Below, piece by piece: positions 14,125 to 17,682 of a stretch of DNA of 17,682 bases (its first letter is position 1; every line of letters starts with the position of its first letter). The DNA lies in the NCBI GenBank assembly GCA_045616945.1, contig JAZLHR010000045.1, positions 1 through 17,682 of the forward strand, written 5' to 3'. The stretch comes from UBA6987 sp045616945 (GTDB lineage Bacteria; Bacillota; Clostridia; Lachnospirales; Lachnospiraceae). The notes below the pieces were generated by a model that saw nothing but the letters and a program-made list of their open reading frames with translations, had not been told where the DNA came from and searched no databases. The translations under genes were made by a program, and so were the position numbers.

Positions 14125-14262
14125 TCATTTGACATCAAGAATATTGTATTTGTTTTTCCTGAGAAAATAGGCGTAGGCAATACCGGAAACGATACTGTCA
14201 AAAGCATTGCCGATGCCGAACATCAGCGCGATACCGATGAGGGTCGCGCAGTCACATGAACG
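14125..14262 (-). pseudogene. C-terminal remnant of a membrane protein
   Basis: A minus-strand frame ends at TGA 14127-14125 and reads, in its last part, LMFGIGNAFDSIVSGIAYAY followed by FLRKNKYNILDVK. It has the form of one hydrophobic helix with a basic tail, like the last helix of a small integral membrane protein. Upstream the frame stays open to about 14320, but the residues there are not protein-like and there is no start with a ribosome binding site. It therefore looks like the 3' remnant of a gene whose 5' part was replaced. The family is not recognised. Confidence 0.35.
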
Positions 14263-14304
14263 GGTTTCAAGGGATCGGCAGGGATCAATTCCCGCCGATT
14301 TTTC

Positions 14305-14332
14305 TTGTGCTTTTCAAAATGTATGCTATATT
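14305..14332 (+). promoter_or_regulatory. Predicted promoter of the aldo/keto reductase gene
   Basis: TTGTGC at 14305-14310, a 16-bp spacer and TATATT at 14327-14332, with TG at 14324-14325 as extended -10. It lies 31 bp before the ATG. Confidence 0.55.
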
Positions 14333-14363
14333 GAAATCAGACGTTTTCGGATGGGAGGCACGT

Positions 14364-15560
14364 ATGCAATACCGGAAAGATAAAAACGACAACCAGCTTT
14401 CGATTCTCGGCTTCGGGTGTATGCCCTTTACGAAAAAAGGCGGCGCCATTGACATAGACAAGGCCGAGCAGGAGATAATGGAAGCGTATAAAAGCGGCGT
14501 CAACTATTTCGACACCGCCTATGTTTACGGCGGCAGCGAGGCGGCGGTCGGCGAGATTTTCGAACGCAACGGCATCCGCGAAAAAGTCAAGCTCGCCACA
14601 AAGCTGCCGCAATATCTTGTGGGAAGCCGCGTTGCGCTGGATAAATATTTCGACGAGCAGCTTTCCCGCCTGCGCACCACATATATCGATTATTATCTGA
14701 TGCACCATTTGACCGATGTGGCGATGTGGGAAAAGCTGAAAGCTGTCGGCATCCTCGATTGGATCGAAGAAAAAAAGAAAAGCGGACAAATCAAAAACAT
14801 CGGATTTTCGTATCACGGCAGCACGGACGGATTTTTAAAAATTCTCGCCGATTACGATTGGGATATCTGCCAGATCCAGTATAACTATTTCGACGAGCAT
14901 TCCCAGGCCGGCAAAGCAGGTCTGCAGGCAGCAGCGGAAAAGGGTGTGCCTGTGGTGATTATGGAACCGCTTCGCGGCGGCAAATTGGTGGGGATGCTTC
15001 CCGACTCCGCAAAAGCGATAATGAAACAAAGCGGGCGTGATTGGACTCCGGCGGAATGGGGCTTCCGGTGGCTGTATAACCAGCCGGAGGTGACGGTCGT
15101 GTTATCGGGGATGAATTCACTGGATATGGTAAAAGAAAACTGCCGCACCGCATCCGAGGCGGCCGCCGGTGCATTTACCGAAGCGGATTTTGCCACGATC
15201 CGCGGTGTAACGCAAAAAATCCGCGAAAACGAAAAAGTCGGCTGCACCGGCTGCCGGTATTGTATGCCCTGCCCGAAAGGGGTAGATATTCCCGGAGCGT
15301 TTCGGTGTTATAACATGATGTTTATCGAATCGAAAACGCAAGGGCGGTTTGAATATGCCCAAACGGTGGGATTGACGAAAGAGAGTGCGTTTGCCACTCA
15401 GTGTATCGGGTGCGGAAAATGCGAAGCGCATTGTCCGCAGCAGCTGCCCATCCGAAAATTGCTGAAAGAGGCAGATGCGGCCCTCCGCCCGCTTCCGTAC
15501 AAAGCAGGTATCAGCATTGTGCGAAAATTCATGTTCCGCAAAGCGAAAAAAAGCAAATAA
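14364..15560 (+). CDS. Aldo/keto reductase with C-terminal 4Fe-4S ferredoxin domain
   Basis: A 398-residue cytoplasmic oxidoreductase. Residues 1-285 form the aldo/keto reductase barrel with the expected catalytic residues D50 and Y55 (FDTAYVYG), K80 (ATKLP) and H114 (LMHH). The C-terminal part carries two cysteine clusters, CTGCRYCMPC (C294, C297, C300, C303) and CIGCGKCEAHC (C347, C350, C353, C357), each a plausible ligand set for an iron-sulfur cluster. This fused type is common in anaerobic Clostridia and may link carbonyl reduction to a ferredoxin-like electron donor. The substrate is unknown. The frame opens at 14256, but the ATG at 14364 follows GGGAGG and starts the barrel correctly. 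It is monocistronic, between its own promoter and a strong terminator. Confidence 0.92.
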   Translation: MQYRKDKNDNQLSILGFGCMPFTKKGGAIDIDKAEQEIMEAYKSGVNYFDTAYVYGGSEAAVGEIFERNGIREKVKLATKLPQYLVGSRVALDKYFDEQLSRLRTTYIDYYLMHHLTDVAMWEKLKAVGILDWIEEKKKSGQIKNIGFSYHGSTDGFLKILADYDWDICQIQYNYFDEHSQAGKAGLQAAAEKGVPVVIMEPLRGGKLVGMLPDSAKAIMKQSGRDWTPAEWGFRWLYNQPEVTVVLSGMNSLDMVKENCRTASEAAAGAFTEADFATIRGVTQKIRENEKVGCTGCRYCMPCPKGVDIPGAFRCYNMMFIESKTQGRFEYAQTVGLTKESAFATQCIGCGKCEAHCPQQLPIRKLLKEADAALRPLPYKAGISIVRKFMFRKAKKSK

Positions 15561-15633
15561 CAAATACGAAATCAGCAAGGGACAATGCTGCGGGGGGAAA
15601 AGTCCATCCCGGAGAAGGTAATCAAATAGTTTT

Positions 15634-15678
15634 GCAGCAGTCAGCAAAGGATTCAGCTATTGTTGACTGCTGCTTTTT
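15634..15678 (+). terminator. Intrinsic terminator after the aldo/keto reductase
   Basis: GCAGCAGTCA (15634-15643) pairs perfectly with TGACTGCTGC (15664-15673) around a 20-base loop, followed by TTTTT to 15678. Confidence 0.85.
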
Positions 15679-15687
15679 ATATAAAAG

Positions 15688-15703
15688 TGTGACGAATTTC
15701 ACA
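15688..15703. promoter_or_regulatory. TGTGA-N6-TCACA palindrome, copy 1
   Basis: TGTGACGAATTTCACA fits the half-site spacing recognised by CRP/FNR-type regulators. It lies 72 bp before the truncated sialidase gene and shares the 12-bp string ATAAAAGTGTGA with a second copy at 16441. An operator for that gene is possible, but no regulator is identified and classical cAMP-CRP is not expected in Clostridia. Confidence 0.4.
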
Positions 15704-15774
15704 TAATTATCAATCGCATTAAAAACCTGTGAAAACCGAAATGGCAATATCAATAAAGCTGCGGAGGACACACT

Positions 15775-16452
15775 ATGTTTATCACCCAACCGAAAATATT
15801 GGATACTTATCGCACCGACCAAAGGATATGGCAGGGTATTCCCAGCATTGAAGTAACCCCGAAAGGACGGATTTTTGCCTGCTTCTATTCGGGAAAGACC
15901 ACGGAAACATGGGGCAATTATTGCTTGCTTGTCAAGTCTGAGGACGGAGAAATCTTCTCTGAGCCGATTGCGGCATCCTATTTGGATGATGACCATCGGT
16001 GCTTTGATCCGTGCGTGTGGATTGACCCCTTAGGTCGGCTGTGGTTTACATGGTCTGTCATGCCGGATCACGCACTGTACGACGTGATTTGCGAGGACCC
16101 CGATGCGGAAACATTGGTTTGGGGCGAAGAATTTTTCATCGGCCATGATGTCATGATGAACAAGCCCGTGGTACTTTCCTCCGGCGAATGGATTTTTCCT
16201 ATTGCCGTATGGAGTATGCCGTGGCTGAGCGATTCCTGGCGTGACAAAGCCCAGACGCCCGGTGCATTTGCCTACTGCACCGTTGATAACGGGAGAACCT
16301 TCCGCAAGCTTGGCGGGGCACTTATTCCCGATAAACCCTTCGATGAACACATGATTGTGGAGCTTAGCGATGGCAGACTGATGATGTGGGTGCGTACAAT
16401 GCACGGTACAGCCACTTTTTGTATTTCCTTTAAGCAACAAATAAAAGTGTGA
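15775..16452 (+). pseudogene. Truncated sialidase/BNR-repeat family glycosidase
   Basis: 225 codons of a sialidase-like six-bladed propeller protein. The N-terminal part is well preserved (PKILDTYRTDQRIWQGIPSI, GNYCLLVKSEDGEIFSEPI, RCFDPCVWIDPLGRLWFTWS, MMNKPVVLSSGEW, FDEHMIVELSDGRLMMWVRT). Family members are about 380-400 residues long. Just after MWVRT, near 16403, similarity stops: the tail TATFCISFKQQIKV is not family-like and the frame ends within the second copy of a palindromic repeat. Roughly the last 40 per cent, with several blades, is missing, so activity is unlikely. The start follows GGAGG at 15763-15767 and there is no signal peptide. Deletion or insertion at the 3' end is inferred. 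Confidence 0.7.
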
Positions 16453-16463
16453 GAATAATCACA
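16448..16463. promoter_or_regulatory. TGTGA-N6-TCACA palindrome, copy 2
   Basis: TGTGAGAATAATCACA overlaps the stop codon of the truncated sialidase gene. It is preceded by the same ATAAAAG as copy 1 at 15681. The two copies may be operator sites or the footprint of a rearrangement. Confidence 0.4.
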
Positions 16464-16605
16464 ACAAATCATACAAAAGCGTGTTTTCAGTAATCGGATG
16501 GTATTTTTTCAACTTTAATCAGTAAATATAAACGCTGCCGAGAACATAAAACACGCAATTGATTTTTCACTGCAAAAGAGAATATTCACAAATAATCACT
16601 TTCTA
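16464..16605. other. AT-rich spacer with a long-range inverted repeat
   Basis: No gene. GCGTGTTTT (16479-16487) and AAAACACGC (16548-16556) form a perfect 9-bp inverted repeat separated by 60 bp. The composition is much richer in A and T than the genes on either side of the truncated sialidase. Confidence 0.4.
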
Positions 16606-16637
16606 TCACTTGAAAAAGTGAAAATTATGACTATAAT
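16606..16637 (+). promoter_or_regulatory. Promoter with overlapping palindrome ahead of the AlbA_2 gene
   Basis: TTGAAA (16610-16615), a 16-bp spacer and a perfect TATAAT (16632-16637). The -35 lies inside the inverted repeat TCACTTGAAAAAGTGA (16606-16621), and another TCACTT occurs 10 bp upstream at 16597. The layout suits a repressor that blocks RNA polymerase, possibly the downstream protein itself. Confidence 0.6.
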
Positions 16638-16671
16638 ATGATTCGGATGAATATAAAAGGGAGGGCTCGCC

Positions 16672-17682
16672 ATGAACTTTGAGACCGAAAACATTGAATT
16701 CAAATCTCAGTTTACAGAAGAGATATATAAAGAAGTCATAGCGTTTGCCAATACAGACGGAGGAATTGTATACGTTGGCATTGATAATGAAGGCAATGCA
16801 ATCGGGCTGACCAACGTCGATAACGAATATACCCGCATTACAAACGGAATCCGTGACGCCATCATGCCGGATGTAACCATGTGTGTCAAATATTTCATTC
16901 AGGATAACAAGGTGGTTCGCATTACCGTAAATGAAGGGCCAAACAAGCCTTACTACCTCAAAAGCAAGGGCTTGAAGCCGAGCGGCGTTTATGTCCGTCA
17001 GGGCTCCTCCAGCGTTCCTGCCTCCCCCGAGCAGATCCGTCAGATGATAAAAGAGAGTGACGGAGATACCTTCGAGGAGATACGTTCTCTTGATCAGGAT
17101 TTAACCTTTGAAGCTGCGAAAAATGCCTTCAAGCGTTATGGCGTGGAATTCGGCACAGAGAAATACCGTGCACTCGGTATGACGCAAAAGGACAACGATA
17201 TTTATTCGAATCTCGCGCTAATCCTTTCTGACCAATGCCCACATACGACCAAGATCGCCGTGTTCAGTGATGAGACCTGCACCGTGTTTCGTGACAGCAA
17301 GGAGTTTGGCGGCTCGGTCTTCAAGCAGTTTGAAGATACTGTTAATTATTTGGCGCTCTGCAATAAGACCAGTTCAGTGATCAAGGGCGTAATCAGAACT
17401 GACAGACAGGATTATCCCGAAGAGGCTATTCGTGAAGCGCTTTTGAACGCACTTGTTCACCGCGATTACAGTTTCAGCGGCAGCATTATCATTAACGTCA
17501 ATGACAAGAAGATGGAGTTTATCTCCATTGGAGGACTGCTCCCCGGTCTTTCCACGGATGATATCCGCATCGGCATTTCTCAGCCGAGAAATAAGAATCT
17601 TGCCGAAGTATTCCACCGCCTGCGGCTGATTGAAAGCTATGGCACTGGCATCCGCAGGATTTATAAACTGTATGAAAACTGT
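16672..17682 (+). CDS. AlbA_2 (Schlafen-type) DNA-binding/HATPase regulator, 3' end cut by window
   Basis: 337 codons are visible and open to the window end. The N-terminus, NIEFKSQFTEEIYKEVIAFA then NTDGGIVYVGID, is a typical AlbA_2 (Schlafen AlbA) domain, about residues 1-120, including the VRQGSSSVPAS segment. The second part has the HATPase_c_4 signature EAIREALLNALVHRDYS, then GGLLPGL, and SYGTGIRRIYKLYENC at the edge. Such proteins are annotated as putative transcriptional regulators or ATP-dependent DNA helicase RecG-related proteins and often end with a winged helix, here out of view. The ribosome binding site GGGAGGG precedes ATG 16672. Relatives occur in mobile islands, some near toxin or defence genes. 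The specific role is not known. Confidence 0.85.
   Translation, partial: MNFETENIEFKSQFTEEIYKEVIAFANTDGGIVYVGIDNEGNAIGLTNVDNEYTRITNGIRDAIMPDVTMCVKYFIQDNKVVRITVNEGPNKPYYLKSKGLKPSGVYVRQGSSSVPASPEQIRQMIKESDGDTFEEIRSLDQDLTFEAAKNAFKRYGVEFGTEKYRALGMTQKDNDIYSNLALILSDQCPHTTKIAVFSDETCTVFRDSKEFGGSVFKQFEDTVNYLALCNKTSSVIKGVIRTDRQDYPEEAIREALLNALVHRDYSFSGSIIINVNDKKMEFISIGGLLPGLSTDDIRIGISQPRNKNLAEVFHRLRLIESYGTGIRRIYKLYENC

Noticed and set aside
15688..16463. cAMP-CRP binding sites
   Set aside because: The TGTGA-N6-TCACA spacing matches, but classical cAMP-CRP control is not expected in Clostridia; kept only as palindromes of unknown factor.
1..17682. tRNA, rRNA, CRISPR array or prophage attachment sites
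   Set aside because: No cloverleaf-forming segment, rRNA signature, regularly spaced direct repeats or integrase with flanking repeats was seen.

Overview
The window looks like a chromosomal segment of a moderately GC-rich Clostridia-type Firmicute, probably a gut-associated Lachnospiraceae or Oscillospirales relative. This is inferred from the gene order (guanylate kinase-like, holB, ricT, trmN6, rsmI), strong AGGAGG ribosome binding sites, TTGACA/TATAAT-type promoters (many with a TGn extended -10), and a ferredoxin-fused aldo/keto reductase. There are no rRNA or tRNA genes and no CRISPR array.

Layout. (1) 1-200: the 5' end of an IS30-type transposase gene on the minus strand, with three copies of a CCCARRGTAAATCC repeat near the element's end. 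(2) 240-4874: a tightly packed plus-strand operon of informational genes, with ATGA overlaps or 1-15 nt gaps: guanylate kinase-like, holB, ricT, trmN6, rsmI and an SGNH esterase. (3) 4949-5973: promoter, structured L13-type leader, rplM, rpsI and a strong intrinsic terminator. (4) 5974-6486: a gene-poor stretch with a 14-bp palindrome. (5) 6487-8941: a minus-strand methionine operon, O-acetylhomoserine sulfhydrylase followed by MetA. MetA carries Glu111, which predicts acetyl-CoA use, so the two enzymes make consecutive steps: homoserine to O-acetylhomoserine to homocysteine. (6) 9024-11849: a minus-strand 920-residue fusion of a calcineurin-like phosphoesterase, a histidine phosphatase and a PHP phosphoesterase. 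(7) 12009-13108: an extended -10 promoter, a GC-rich leader and a stand-alone ABC-type ATPase. (8) 13511-14065: a DIP1984-family coiled-coil protein on the minus strand with its own promoter. (9) 14125-15678: a small membrane-protein remnant, an iron-sulfur aldo/keto reductase and its terminator. (10) 15681-17682: AT-richer accessory DNA with a truncated sialidase-family gene, two TGTGA-N6-TCACA palindromes, and an AlbA_2 (Schlafen-type)/HATPase regulator running off the window end.

The most notable observation is the 230-nt leader of the methionine operon. It contains a 19-codon open frame, MKRMYFRGMMMRTTVFGLS, with three consecutive Met codons and five in total. Its 3' half can pair either with an upstream segment or, over 12 contiguous base pairs, with the 5' arm of a strong intrinsic terminator. 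This is the full layout of a ribosome-mediated transcription attenuator that senses charged Met-tRNA, in a bacterial group where S-box and T-box riboswitches are the expected controls. No S-box or T-box motif was found there.
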